Shown in pieces: positions 1 to 8,690 of a DNA stretch of 64,000 bases. A program made the translations under genes and the position numbers. This DNA is from an uncultured Spirochaetaceae bacterium. Lineage in GTDB: Bacteria > Spirochaetota > Spirochaetia > Treponematales > Treponemataceae. The stretch lies in the NCBI GenBank assembly GCA_902799665.1, contig CADCBK010000024.1, positions 1-64,000 on the forward strand, read 5' to 3'. Within the stretch, counting starts at the first letter, position 1; each line of letters starts with the position of its first letter. The notes below the pieces were generated by a model that was given only the letters and a program-made list of their open reading frames with translations, did not search any database and had not been told where the DNA came from.

Positions 1-60
1 AAAAAAAGCCGCAAGATTGGCTTTGAGCTTTAGACGAATAGCGGCACTACAATTGGCGGC

Positions 61-190
61 GAGCCAAAAATTGTTTGCTGGCCGCATAAGCGGCAACATT
101 ACGGCGTTGCCGTTTTGCGATAAGAAATGATTTTCTTGCCCGCTCACGCGGGCGGGCAATCGCGCGCGCAACCAAGCTTGCGCGAACAGC
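61..190. repeat. Dispersed intergenic repeat, family A copy 1
   Basis: Intergenic DNA with several inverted repeats: a GCCG/CGGC hairpin near 80-94 and a TTGCCCGC/GCGGGCAA hairpin near 136-159. The last 23 bases (168-190) recur exactly at 14200-14222, and the left part (a gccgcat...gcaacatt block) also recurs there, so this is a copy of a dispersed element. The first 60 bases of the window show nothing recognisable. Confidence 0.6.
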
Positions 191-216
191 CGTAATATAT
201 GGAGGTACATACAAAT

Positions 217-1689
217 ATGAAAGAGATCATTTACAAGAGCGACGCGCAAAGGCGTTTGGCCGAAGTTTTGGACGAGCTGAAAATCGAGGCGCGGTATTCA
301 CCTTCAGACGAACTTTTCGTCTTGCCAGAACAAGCCATAATGATTTACGAGGAAAAAATTCCCGACTTGGAAAAATACAAGAGCCAAGTTCCCCAAGAAA
401 GAATTCTTCAAATCCATGCGGACGGCTCTTTGACAAACGAGCGCTATGAGGCAAGAATCAAGCGCTGCGACAAGTGCAAAAAATTCTTTGTGTTCGTAAA
501 AGAGAAGGGGCAAAAGGGAGTTTTTTCTTGCCCTGCGTGCGGCTCAAGCGGCATGCGCTTTTTGTCCAACAACGCCCGCATTCCGGGCTGGTACGGCGAA
601 AAAAAGCAAACGATTATCGACGAGCGGGAAGCGGAAGCCCATTTGGACGCCTGTACCGCTGAGTGCGAGGAAAACATCAGGCGCGTAATCAGCAAGCTTA
701 AGGGCGGCGTCCGATATGTTGCGGCCACTGACGAGAAGGCCGCGCGGATTAAGGAACTTGCGAAGAAATATCCCAACATGGAAACGGTCATAAAATACAT
801 TTTGCAGTCGTTTGAAACCGCTTCGCTTAAAGCCAACCATGAAATCGCCTTTAAGCCAATCGTCTTGGTTGGCGGTCCTGGCTGCGGAAAGACTTCATTT
901 GTTTCGGAACTGTGCGAAATTATAATGGAAAGAAAGGGGCTTAAAGTCGATTTGGGGAACGACACGGCGGCCTTCACTTTTTCAGGTTCGGATCCAAGCT
1001 TTAAGCAGGCGCGGCATGGCTTGATTATCGAATCTATGTTCGCTGAAAGCAAAGGCCAAGGCCCTTTAAAGAATCCCGTGATTCACTTTGACGAATTGGA
1101 CAAGGTGAAAGGCGACCAGAATTACAGCGTGGAAACTTTGTTCTATTCCATTTTGGAACGGAGCACCGCCCGCCGTTTTTTTGACAACTACATCGGAATC
1201 AACGTTGACGCTTCGGGAATAAACTATATCTTCACCGCAAACAAGCTTGAAGGAATTCCCGCTCCAATCATAAACCGCCTTCGCGTGTTCAACATAGAAA
1301 ACTATACCCACGAGCAGCTTAAGGAATGCGTAATCGACAATTGCTACAAGGCCTGGCTTTTCAACAACGAGATGGAGGCGCAATGGCTTCCAAAAGTTTT
1401 GTCATCATACATCAAGGAAAGAATTCTTGAGGAATGCCACGACGACCCGCGCAGCATCGAGGACGCGATAACGTCTGTCTTTTCGGCCACGCTTAGGGAA
1501 GACTCGGAAAGCGGCCACAAAATCGCGCTTTTTTCGCCGGATGAAATCTTTGCCGGCTGGAAAAAGTTTCGCGGCGCCAAGGCGATTTCCGGCCAGCGCT
1601 GGAAGCTTCCGCGCGGCTTTGTGAAGGAAGAAAAAGGCGGCGAAAAGAATTGCGTGGAAGGCTTGCTGGACCTTTTAGGCTCGGCCTAA
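217..1689 (+). CDS. Zinc-ribbon AAA+ ATPase with a Lon-like motor domain
   Basis: A 490-residue ATPase. The N-terminal third carries a zinc-ribbon-like pair of CxxC motifs (Cys84/87 and Cys105/108). It is followed by an AAA+ domain with Walker A GGPGCGKTS near residue 220, Walker B VIHFDELDK near 290, a sensor-1-like FTANKLEGIPAPIINR stretch, and a C-terminal lid. The spacing and wording resemble the ATPase domain of Lon, but there is no Lon N-domain and no Ser-Lys protease domain, so it would remodel rather than degrade substrates. The start is placed at 217 because GGAGG at 201-205 sits 11 bases upstream; an in-frame ATG at 199 overlaps that site. It converges with the MATE gene. The substrate is unknown; the zinc ribbon suggests nucleic-acid or protein binding, which is inference. 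Confidence 0.8.
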   Translation: MKEIIYKSDAQRRLAEVLDELKIEARYSPSDELFVLPEQAIMIYEEKIPDLEKYKSQVPQERILQIHADGSLTNERYEARIKRCDKCKKFFVFVKEKGQKGVFSCPACGSSGMRFLSNNARIPGWYGEKKQTIIDEREAEAHLDACTAECEENIRRVISKLKGGVRYVAATDEKAARIKELAKKYPNMETVIKYILQSFETASLKANHEIAFKPIVLVGGPGCGKTSFVSELCEIIMERKGLKVDLGNDTAAFTFSGSDPSFKQARHGLIIESMFAESKGQGPLKNPVIHFDELDKVKGDQNYSVETLFYSILERSTARRFFDNYIGINVDASGINYIFTANKLEGIPAPIINRLRVFNIENYTHEQLKECVIDNCYKAWLFNNEMEAQWLPKVLSSYIKERILEECHDDPRSIEDAITSVFSATLREDSESGHKIALFSPDEIFAGWKKFRGAKAISGQRWKLPRGFVKEEKGGEKNCVEGLLDLLGSA

Positions 1690-1717
1690 AAAAGATTGCG
1701 CCGAGGCGATTCCAACG

Positions 1718-3079
1718 TCATCCAATCTTCTTTTTCTTTACGCGCTCAAAGAAAATTAACGAAAGAGTGATTGAAATCATTTCGGCGATTATAAAGCACC
1801 ACCACACATTGTTTATCTTTCCAGTAAGCGAAAGAAGGTACGCGCTTGGAAGCAAGAACAAAAGCTGGCGCGCGATGCTTACAAACATGCTGTAGCTCGC
1901 GCTTCCCAAGGCTTGGAAAACCGAGCCAAGGCAAATGCAAACCGCCGCTCCCATAAAGCTGGGCGCGATTCGGCGAAGCGCCGGGATTCCAATCTCAAGC
2001 ATTTTGTCGGAGGCGTTGAACAGTCCAAAAAGCTCTTTTGGAAAAAATTCAAAGAGCGAAACGCCGACAGCCATTATCGCGCAGGCGGCGATTATCGCGA
2101 ACTTTATCGCGCGCTTGATTCTGTCCGGCTTTTTGGCGCCGTAATTGTAGGCGATAATCGGAACCAAGCCGCTGTTCAAGCCAAAGACCGGCATAAAGAC
2201 AAAGCTGTTCAGCTTAAAGTAAACGCCGTAAACCGCGATGGCCGTGTCGGCGATTTCCTTGAACAAGCCCAAAATCAAGTTCATTGTGTAAGAAGTCAAA
2301 GAGCCCACGGCCTGCAAGACGATTGACGGCGCTCCAACCTTGTAGATTTGCAAAATCACAGTAGGGTCGGGCCTAAAGCCTTTTAGGCTAAAATGCACTT
2401 CATGGTTTACCTTAAGGTTAAAGGTTAGCGAAACGCAGGCCGCCAAAATTTGTCCGGCAACCGTGGCCGCGGCCGCTCCCGCGATTCCCATTTTGGGAAA
2501 GGGGCCAAGGCCAAAAATCAAGATTGGGTCAAAGATGATGTTAAAGACGGCGCCTGTCAGCTGCGAGGCCATAGTCCAAACCGTTTTTCCTGTCGCCTGC
2601 AAAAGGCGGTCGAACATCATTTGCCCAAACTGGCCAAAGCCCAAGAGCATGCAAATCGAAAGGTAAACGATTCCGTCCTCCACAATCGCTTTGTTTTGCG
2701 TTTGGCTTCTAAAGTAGGGCGGAACAAAAATGACGCACAAGAGCGCGAAGAAAATGTATGTGACCGCGGCCAAAAAAATTCCGTTCATCGCGCTCTTGTT
2801 GACGCCCTCTTGGTTCTTTTGGCCAAGGCGCATCGAAAGCAGCGCGTTGACGCCGACCGCCGTTCCAAGTCCAAAGCTGACCATGAGCATCTGAAAGGGA
2901 AAGGCCATCGACACGGCTGTCAAGGCTTCTTCGCTGATTTTAGAGACAAAAATGCTGTCGACGATATTGTAAAGCGACAAGACGAACATGCTTACCATCA
3001 TCGGAAGCGACATGTTCACCAAAAGGCGGCCAACCGGCATGACGCCCATCTTGTTTTCCTGTATCGGTTTTTCTTGCAT
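1718..3079 (-). CDS. MATE family multidrug/cation efflux transporter
   Basis: A 453-residue inner-membrane protein with about twelve hydrophobic segments in two similar halves. This matches the length and layout of MATE (NorM/DinF) exporters, which expel cationic drugs or metabolites using a Na+ or H+ gradient. The opening run NKMGVMPVGRLLVNMSLPMMVSM and the following N-terminal helices are typical of the bacterial MATE group common in Firmicutes and spirochaetes. The start is supported by a promoter ending six bases before the ATG, with no Shine-Dalgarno sequence, so the transcript is probably leaderless. The gene stands alone, convergent with the AAA+ gene. The substrate cannot be read from sequence. 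Confidence 0.9.
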   Translation of the reverse strand: MQEKPIQENKMGVMPVGRLLVNMSLPMMVSMFVLSLYNIVDSIFVSKISEEALTAVSMAFPFQMLMVSFGLGTAVGVNALLSMRLGQKNQEGVNKSAMNGIFLAAVTYIFFALLCVIFVPPYFRSQTQNKAIVEDGIVYLSICMLLGFGQFGQMMFDRLLQATGKTVWTMASQLTGAVFNIIFDPILIFGLGPFPKMGIAGAAAATVAGQILAACVSLTFNLKVNHEVHFSLKGFRPDPTVILQIYKVGAPSIVLQAVGSLTSYTMNLILGLFKEIADTAIAVYGVYFKLNSFVFMPVFGLNSGLVPIIAYNYGAKKPDRIKRAIKFAIIAACAIMAVGVSLFEFFPKELFGLFNASDKMLEIGIPALRRIAPSFMGAAVCICLGSVFQALGSASYSMFVSIARQLLFLLPSAYLLSLTGKINNVWWCFIIAEMISITLSLIFFERVKKKKIG

Positions 3080-3085
3080 TCCGCC

Positions 3086-3114
3086 ATTCTATAGGAACGC
3101 GTAATAAATATCAA
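3086..3114 (-). promoter_or_regulatory. Sigma70-type promoter of the MATE gene, leaderless architecture
   Basis: On the minus strand TTGATA (3114-3109), a 17-base spacer, TAGAAT (3091-3086), then six bases to the ATG at 3079. Transcription would start at or next to the start codon. Confidence 0.65.
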
Positions 3115-3122
3115 GCGGACAT

Positions 3123-3165
3123 AAAAAAAGAACGGCAGTGATCCTTGTTATCATTCTGCCGTTCT
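3123..3165 (-). terminator. Intrinsic terminator downstream of the sugar-importer ATPase gene
   Basis: A perfect 10-bp stem AGAACGGCAG/CTGCCGTTCT (3129-3138 with 3156-3165), followed on the minus strand by a run of seven T (A run at 3123-3129). It lies about 130 bases past the stop codon of the gene at 3295. Confidence 0.8.
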
Positions 3166-3223
3166 CCATATGTAATGCCGAATACTTATGATGCCATAAT
3201 ATTCAGAACTACTCAAAATTTTG

Positions 3224-3295
3224 CGAGAATTCGCGGCGCGAATTCTCGTCAACAAGAAGCGCTGCGTGCTTCTTTGTTAGTTCGCTAAGCGAACT
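3224..3295. repeat. Three consecutive hairpins past the ATPase stop codon
   Basis: A 12-bp palindrome (CGAGAATTCGCG with its complement, 3224-3248), then AACAAGAAGC/GCTTCTTTGTT (3251-3278), then AGTTCGC/GCGAACT (3279-3295). The last one touches the stop codon of the minus-strand gene. None has a T run, so they look like 3'-UTR stabilising structures or a decayed palindromic repeat rather than terminators. Confidence 0.55.
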
Positions 3296-4413
3296 TACCA
3301 TTCCTTCTTGATGTCCTCGATGATGTTGGGCTCGCCTTCTTCCTTTGAGAAGAACTTGGCCTTTTTCATGTCGGGAATCAATGTGACAGTCTCGCCCAAG
3401 CGGAAAGCGGCGTTGGCCGTTGTCTTGGCGATGATGTTCTGACCCTTCTGAGTCGTCAAGTACAAGTGAGTCTCAGCTCCAAGGGGTTCCTTGTTGGTGA
3501 TTTTCATCTGCATGGCGTTTTCGCCAGACTTTTCTGAGTACTCGATGTCTTCGGGGCGAATTCCAAAGTAAACTTCCTGTCCAACAAAGGCCTTTAGGCG
3601 CTTTTGCTGGTCGGCTGTGGGCACGATAGAGAAAGAGCCTTCGTCAACGACAACCTTTCCGCCTTTTTCGATTACCTTTACAGAAAGGAAGTTCATCGGC
3701 GGAGTTCCGATAAAGCCGGCGACAAACTTGTTGATCGGGTTGTTGTAGAGGTAGAGCGGGGCTCCAATCTGCTGGATTACGCCGTCTTTCATTACGACGA
3801 TTTTGTCGCCGAGCGTCATGGCCTCAATCTGGTCGTGGGTAACGTAAATCATTGTGGCCTGCAAGCGGTTGTGAAGGGCCGCGATTTCGGCGCGCATTGT
3901 AACGCGGAGCTTGGCGTCAAGGTTTGAAAGGGGCTCGTCGAACAAGAATACCTTGGGGTTGCGGACGATGGCGCGGCCTACGGCTACACGCTGGCGCTGT
4001 CCGCCCGAAAGGGCCTTTGGCTTTCTCTTGAGGTACTGGGTCAAGTCAAGCTGCTTGGCGGCTTCTTGAACGCGGCGGTCGATTTCCTTTTTGTCCATCT
4101 TGCGGATCTTAAGGCCGAAAGCCATGTTGTCGTATACAGTCATGTGGGGGTACAAGGCATAGTTCTGGAATACCATCGCGATGTCGCGGTCCTTCGGCGG
4201 AACGTCGTTCATTTCCTTTCCGTCAATGAGAAGCTTTCCTTCAGAAATGTCTTCCAATCCGGCGATCATGCGAAGAGTGGTTGACTTTCCGCATCCTGAA
4301 GGTCCTACGAAAACGCAGAATTCCTTGTCTTCGATTGTGATGTTTGAATTGGTTACGGCGCGAACGTTTCCGTCGTAAATCTTTCCAATTCCTTTGAGTT
4401 CAACTTTAGCCAT
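3295..4413 (-). CDS. msmK: ABC sugar importer ATPase, UgpC/MsmK/MalK type
   Basis: A 372-residue ABC ATPase that powers uptake of sugars or glycerol-3-phosphate by CUT1-family importers at the inner membrane. Walker A GPSGCGKST is near residue 37, the Q-loop FQNYALYPHM follows, the signature LSGGQRQRVAVGRA is near 134, Walker B VFLFDEPLSNLDAKLR follows, and the His switch is THDQ. A C-terminal MalK-like regulatory OB domain spans about 240-372 with the GIRPEDIEY motif. The start has GGAGGG just upstream. No permease or binding protein is adjacent, so it probably serves several importers in trans, as MsmK-type ATPases do; that is inference. The exact symbol is a family-level assignment. Confidence 0.88.
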   Translation of the reverse strand: MAKVELKGIGKIYDGNVRAVTNSNITIEDKEFCVFVGPSGCGKSTTLRMIAGLEDISEGKLLIDGKEMNDVPPKDRDIAMVFQNYALYPHMTVYDNMAFGLKIRKMDKKEIDRRVQEAAKQLDLTQYLKRKPKALSGGQRQRVAVGRAIVRNPKVFLFDEPLSNLDAKLRVTMRAEIAALHNRLQATMIYVTHDQIEAMTLGDKIVVMKDGVIQQIGAPLYLYNNPINKFVAGFIGTPPMNFLSVKVIEKGGKVVVDEGSFSIVPTADQQKRLKAFVGQEVYFGIRPEDIEYSEKSGENAMQMKITNKEPLGAETHLYLTTQKGQNIIAKTTANAAFRLGETVTLIPDMKKAKFFSKEEGEPNIIEDIKKEW

Positions 4414-4502
4414 AATGGCCCTCCGTTAAATTATATTATAAAGATAATTTTACGGCGCTTTTTGACTTTTGTCAAATTTATTTTAAGGAAATTTGGGAAA
4501 AT

Positions 4503-5489
4503 TTATAAAACTTTTGAGAATTCTTTTACGATTTGCGGAATCAGCGTGGCGATTTTTCCCGGAGCGCTCATTCCGCTGGCGTTTTTATGGCCGCCGCCCC
4601 CAAATTTTGCCGCCACCGCGCTGACGTCCACCTCGTCAAGGCTTCTAAAGCCGCCGGTGCAGGAGCTTTCGGTTTCCTGCCGCAAGAATACGGCGGCCTG
4701 GACCCCTTGCGCGCTCAAAAGGGCGGTGTAGAGGGCGTCGGAATCGCGGCCTTCCTGCCCATAGTTCTTTGTGTCTTCCATCGTTTCGTAGGTCAGCGCG
4801 AGCTTTCCGTTGCAGTAAAGCTCGGTTCTGGTTAAAAGCAGGCCCAAAAGCTTTCTGGTCGGCCAAGGCTTTCCGCCCGTGATGCGGTTGTAGATTTTGT
4901 TGGGGTTGGCCCCGTAGCGCACAAGCCGCGCCGCCAGCTCAAAAACGTCGGCCGAATCCTCGCGCAAGAACCTAAAAAAACCGGTGTCGGTGCTAAGGCC
5001 CAAGAACATTGTTTTCGCCGTCTCGGCGTCGGGCTTTCCGACAATTCCCTCGTAAAGCATTGTCAAAAGGCAAACGGCCGCGGGGCTTGTCGGGTCGATT
5101 ACGCTTTGGGCGCCGGCAGGAGTTTCCGCCGTCTTGTGGTGGTCCACGATGAAGGTGTCAAAGCCCTTTACGCTTTCGCCAAAGTCGCCGAGCCTGGCAA
5201 ACTCGGAGCAGTCTACGATCAAAAGGCCCGTTTTTTTCCGGTCCTGTTCGCTTAAAAATGGGATTTGGTCGGTGAAGCGGCGCTCGTATTGCCGAATTTC
5301 GGGGCGCTTGAAGGGGCCTGAATTTAGCAGAATGTATTCCTTGTTAAAGGCTTTTATGATTTCGGCCGCTATCAAGGAGCTTGAAACGCAATCGCCGTCC
5401 GGATCTTTGTGGCCGGCGACAATAAAGGCGTCGTGGCCCTCGATAAAAGCCCTAAAGGCGGCGATTTGCTCTGAGTCGATTATTTTCAT
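4503..5489 (-). CDS. DHH/DHHA1 phosphoesterase, NrnA-like
   Basis: A 328-residue cytoplasmic phosphoesterase of the RecJ-like DHH superfamily. Motifs seen: AGHKDPDGDCVSS near residue 25 (motif I), LLIVDCSEFARLGD, the DHH motif IVDHHKTAE near 115, and the C-terminal DHHA1 signature FGGGGHKNASG near 295. This layout matches NrnA-type enzymes, which hydrolyse nano-RNA and often pAp with Mn2+; related proteins cleave c-di-AMP products. Substrate choice cannot be settled from sequence. Its start lies ten bases after the stop of the small secreted-protein gene upstream (5499), so the two are probably co-transcribed. Confidence 0.88.
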   Translation of the reverse strand: MKIIDSEQIAAFRAFIEGHDAFIVAGHKDPDGDCVSSSLIAAEIIKAFNKEYILLNSGPFKRPEIRQYERRFTDQIPFLSEQDRKKTGLLIVDCSEFARLGDFGESVKGFDTFIVDHHKTAETPAGAQSVIDPTSPAAVCLLTMLYEGIVGKPDAETAKTMFLGLSTDTGFFRFLREDSADVFELAARLVRYGANPNKIYNRITGGKPWPTRKLLGLLLTRTELYCNGKLALTYETMEDTKNYGQEGRDSDALYTALLSAQGVQAAVFLRQETESSCTGGFRSLDEVDVSAVAAKFGGGGHKNASGMSAPGKIATLIPQIVKEFSKVL

Positions 5490-5498
5490 TTTAGGGAA

Positions 5499-5924
5499 CT
5501 AAAGTTCCAGCTCGACGGACTCGACTCCGTCAGTGGACTCAACCTTGTTCTCGTTTGCGATGCCCCAAATCTTGTCGTTGTGGTTTGTCGGAATGGTGAG
5601 CATTACCTTGAGGAAGTCGCCGCTCTTTTTAACGATTGTAACGTAAGGTCCGATTTTGGGAGGGCAGTTGCGAACCAAAAGCCTCTTGACTGTGTCGGGC
5701 TTGTTTTTAGCCCAGTCTTTGGGAATTGTTATCGTTCCCATCTTGTGGCCAGCCTTGCCGTAAATGACTGTGTAGGCCTTGGCCGAATCCATCACTTTAT
5801 AAACAGGCGCGCTGTAATAGGAAATTTCAGACTTTTTGTGCCCGCCGGCGTTTTCCGCGCAAAAGGCTCCCGCCAATGCAAAGGCGGCCAATCCGATTGC
5901 GGCAAATATTTTTTTCGCGTTCAT
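5499..5924 (-). CDS. Small secreted protein of unknown function
   Basis: A 141-residue protein with a clear N-terminal signal peptide: Lys at positions 4-5, a hydrophobic core FAAIGLAAFALAGAF, and a probable cleavage after the Cys/Ala region near residue 22. An Ala-Glu follows the Cys at residue 22, so a lipoprotein is possible but the lipobox is weak. The mature part is basic and then acidic, with no family I recognise. GGAGG lies just upstream of the ATG. It is the first gene of a two-gene unit with the DHH phosphoesterase, although the two act in different compartments. Confidence 0.75.
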   Translation of the reverse strand: MNAKKIFAAIGLAAFALAGAFCAENAGGHKKSEISYYSAPVYKVMDSAKAYTVIYGKAGHKMGTITIPKDWAKNKPDTVKRLLVRNCPPKIGPYVTIVKKSGDFLKVMLTIPTNHNDKIWGIANENKVESTDGVESVELEL

Positions 5925-6002
5925 AAAAAAACCTCCGTGTGACTTTGTCTATGATAGCGCGCAAATCTTTTTTTGTAAAGCGAATTTTTTTCTTGCCGAT
6001 AC

Positions 6003-6031
6003 TTGACGATTCCCCCTTAATTTTATTACTT
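6003..6031 (+). promoter_or_regulatory. Candidate grpE promoter
   Basis: TTGACG (6003-6008), 17 bases, then a weak -10 (TTACTT at 6026-6031, or TATTAC two bases earlier), seven bases before the grpE ATG. There is no Shine-Dalgarno sequence and no CIRCE inverted repeat (TTAGCACTC/GAGTGCTAA) in the upstream region. Confidence 0.45.
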
Positions 6032-6038
6032 TATAAGT

Positions 6039-6671
6039 ATGGAAGAAAAAGAAGAAGAAAACAAAGAGCGCGAAGAAGTTCAAGAAAACGCTCAGAATAG
6101 CGAAGAAACGCAGGAAAACGCGGAGTCTTCAAGCAAAGAGGGCGGGGAGGACGCCGCCGCTCAGCCTGAGGGCGACAGTTCCGCCGAGGAAGAAAAAGAG
6201 CCGACCCCGGAAGAGAAAATCGCGGCTTTGGAAAAAGAGAACGCCGACCTTAAAGACCAGCTTTTGCGCCGCGCGGCCGATTTTGACAACTACCGCAAGC
6301 GCACGATTAAAGAAAAGCAGGACGCCTACGACTACGCCAACACCGCGCTTTTGCAGGACTTGCTGGACAGCCTTGACAACCTTGACCGCACGGTTGAGGC
6401 AGCCGAAAAGGCAGACGACCCCAAGGCAATCGCCGACGGAGTGAAGATCATAAGCTCGTCGCTGATTTCGATGCTGGAGTCAAAGTACAACTTGACCGCC
6501 TTTGGCCAGGCCGGAGAGGACTTTAACCCCGACATGCACGAGGCGATCGGCAGCTGCCAGGACGAGGTTGAAAAGCCGGTCTTGAAGGAAGTTTATCTTA
6601 AGGGATATAAGTTGAAGGACAGGGTCATCCGTAACGCAAAGGTTATGGTGACAATGCCAAAAGACAAGTAA
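6039..6671 (+). CDS. grpE: GrpE, nucleotide exchange factor of DnaK
   Basis: A 210-residue cytoplasmic cochaperone that releases ADP from DnaK. The first ~65 residues are a low-complexity Glu-rich tail. A coiled coil follows (EKIAALEKENADLKDQLLRRAADFDNYRKR), then the C-terminal beta domain with the family signature ending KDRVIRNAKVMVTMP. Length and order are normal for GrpE. No Shine-Dalgarno sequence precedes the ATG, and there is no alternative Met before the coiled coil, so leaderless or weak initiation is likely. It heads grpE-dnaK-dnaJ, 25 bases before dnaK; hrcA, often the first gene of such operons, is absent here. Confidence 0.95.
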   Translation: MEEKEEENKEREEVQENAQNSEETQENAESSSKEGGEDAAAQPEGDSSAEEEKEPTPEEKIAALEKENADLKDQLLRRAADFDNYRKRTIKEKQDAYDYANTALLQDLLDSLDNLDRTVEAAEKADDPKAIADGVKIISSSLISMLESKYNLTAFGQAGEDFNPDMHEAIGSCQDEVEKPVLKEVYLKGYKLKDRVIRNAKVMVTMPKDK

Positions 6672-6696
6672 TATATAGAAGAATAGGAGAATAATT

Positions 6697-8670
6697 ATGG
6701 GAAAGATTATCGGAATTGACTTGGGAACGACAAACTCTTGCGTAGCCGTAATGGAAAACGGCGAGCCGGTCGTCATCCAAAACGCTGAGGGCGGCCGCAC
6801 AACCCCCTCAATCGTAGGCTTTACGGCCCAGGGCGACCGCATTGTCGGAGCGCCGGCCAAAAACCAAATGGTCACAAACCCAAAGAACACGGTTTACTCA
6901 ATCAAGCGCCTTATCGGCCACCGCTACAGCGAGTTGACCGGCGAGGCCGCCAAGCTTCCTTACACAATCATTGACAACGGAGCCGACTGCCGCGTCGAGG
7001 TCACCGACAACGGCGCCCAAAAGCAGTTCAGCCCCCAGGAAATTTCGGCCTTCATCTTGCAGAAGATGAAAAAGACCGCCGAGGACTACCTTGGAAGCGA
7101 AGTCACCGAAGCCGTAATCACGGTTCCGGCCTACTTTAACGACAGCCAGCGCCAGGCAACGAAGGACGCCGGTAAAATCGCCGGCCTTGACGTAAAGCGC
7201 ATCATCAACGAGCCTACGGCCGCCGCGCTCGCCTTTGGCTTTAACAAGGACCAGAACAAGGAAAAGACAATCGCCGTCTACGACTTGGGCGGCGGCACCT
7301 TCGACATTTCAATCTTGGAATTGGCCGACGGCGTCTTTGAAGTTAAGTCAACAAACGGAAACACCCACCTCGGCGGCGACGACTGGGACCGCCGAATTAT
7401 GGACTGGCTCGTCGACGAGTTCAAGAAGGACACAGGCATCGACCTTTCAAAAGACCCGATGGCCTTGCAGCGCCTTCGCGAAGCCGCCGAAAACGCCAAG
7501 ATCCAGCTTTCGGCCCAGACTTCAACAGCCATCAACCTTCCGTTCATCACCGCCGACGCGACAGGCCCCAAGCACTTGCAGAAGAACCTTACTCGCGCCC
7601 AGTTTGAGCAGATGACCGAAGACTTGTTCGAGGCCACAAAAGAGCCCTGCCGCAAGGCTTTGGCCGACGCGGGCATCACAGCCGACAAAATCGACGAAGT
7701 CCTCTTGGTCGGCGGTTCAAGCCGCATGCCCAAGGTTCAGGACGTAGTGAAAGAGCTTTTTGGAAAAGAGGGAAGCCGTTCCGTCAACCCCGACGAAGCG
7801 GTTGCCATCGGAGCGGCCGTCCAGGGCGGCGTTTTGCAGGGCGACGTAAAGGACGTCGTTTTGCTTGACGTAACTCCGCTTTCTTTGGGAATCGAAACTA
7901 TGGGCGGCGTAATGACAAAGCTCATCAACCGCAACACTACGATTCCGACAAAAAAGAGCCAGGTATTCTCCACAGCCGCCGACGGCCAGACCGCCGTCAC
8001 AATCCACGTATTGCAGGGCGAGCGCGAGATGGCCGACCAGAACCGCACCTTGGGCAACTTCAACCTTGACGGAATTCCAGCGGCCCCCCGCGGCGTTCCG
8101 CAAATCGAAGTCACCTTTGACATCGACGCCAACGGCATCGTAAACGTAAGCGCCAAGGACTTGGGAACAGGAAAAGACCAGCACATCACAATCACTTCTT
8201 CTTCCGGCCTTAGCGAAGAAGAAATCAACAAGATGGTAAAGGACGCCGAAGCCAACGCCGCCAGCGACAAGGCCAAGCGCGAAGCCGTTGACGCCAAGAA
8301 CGAGGCCGACAGCTTGGTTTACCAGACAGAAAAGTCCCTCAAAGAATTGGGCGACAAAATCAACGGAGCCGAAAAGCAAAAGGTTGAGGACGCTGTCGCC
8401 GAGCTTAAGAAGGCTTTGGAAGGCGGAGACACTGCCAACATCAAGGCCAAGACCGAAGCCCTAAAGCAGGCGTCTTACAAGATCGCCGAAGAGCTTTACA
8501 AGCAGCAGCAGGCTTCTGGAGCGGCTGGAGCCAATCCTGGCGCCGGTCCCAATCCTGGAGCTGGAGCGAACCCTAACGCGGGCGCTTCCGGCGGAGCGGC
8601 TGGCAGCGGCTCTGGCTTTGACAAGGGCAGCGCCGAAGACGTGAACTACGAAGTCCACGACGACAAATAA
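6697..8670 (+). CDS. dnaK: DnaK, Hsp70 chaperone
   Basis: A 657-residue Hsp70. The nucleotide-binding domain starts with [19 protein letters not shown], has the second phosphate loop [17 protein letters not shown] near 195, and the adenosine motif [13 protein letters not shown] near 340. It is followed by the linker [13 protein letters not shown] near 390, the substrate-binding beta domain, and a helical lid. The C-terminal ~45 residues are a Gly/Pro/Asn/Ala-rich disordered tail with PNPGAG-type repeats, ending EVHDDK rather than the usual acidic EEVD-like end. The Shine-Dalgarno sequence is AGGAGA. It works with GrpE and DnaJ encoded on either side. Confidence 0.97.
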   Translation: MGKIIGIDLGTTNSCVAVMENGEPVVIQNAEGGRTTPSIVGFTAQGDRIVGAPAKNQMVTNPKNTVYSIKRLIGHRYSELTGEAAKLPYTIIDNGADCRVEVTDNGAQKQFSPQEISAFILQKMKKTAEDYLGSEVTEAVITVPAYFNDSQRQATKDAGKIAGLDVKRIINEPTAAALAFGFNKDQNKEKTIAVYDLGGGTFDISILELADGVFEVKSTNGNTHLGGDDWDRRIMDWLVDEFKKDTGIDLSKDPMALQRLREAAENAKIQLSAQTSTAINLPFITADATGPKHLQKNLTRAQFEQMTEDLFEATKEPCRKALADAGITADKIDEVLLVGGSSRMPKVQDVVKELFGKEGSRSVNPDEAVAIGAAVQGGVLQGDVKDVVLLDVTPLSLGIETMGGVMTKLINRNTTIPTKKSQVFSTAADGQTAVTIHVLQGEREMADQNRTLGNFNLDGIPAAPRGVPQIEVTFDIDANGIVNVSAKDLGTGKDQHITITSSSGLSEEEINKMVKDAEANAASDKAKREAVDAKNEADSLVYQTEKSLKELGDKINGAEKQKVEDAVAELKKALEGGDTANIKAKTEALKQASYKIAEELYKQQQASGAAGANPGAGPNPGAGANPNAGASGGAAGSGSGFDKGSAEDVNYEVHDDK

Positions 8671-8690
8671 TAAATCAACACGAGCGAACT

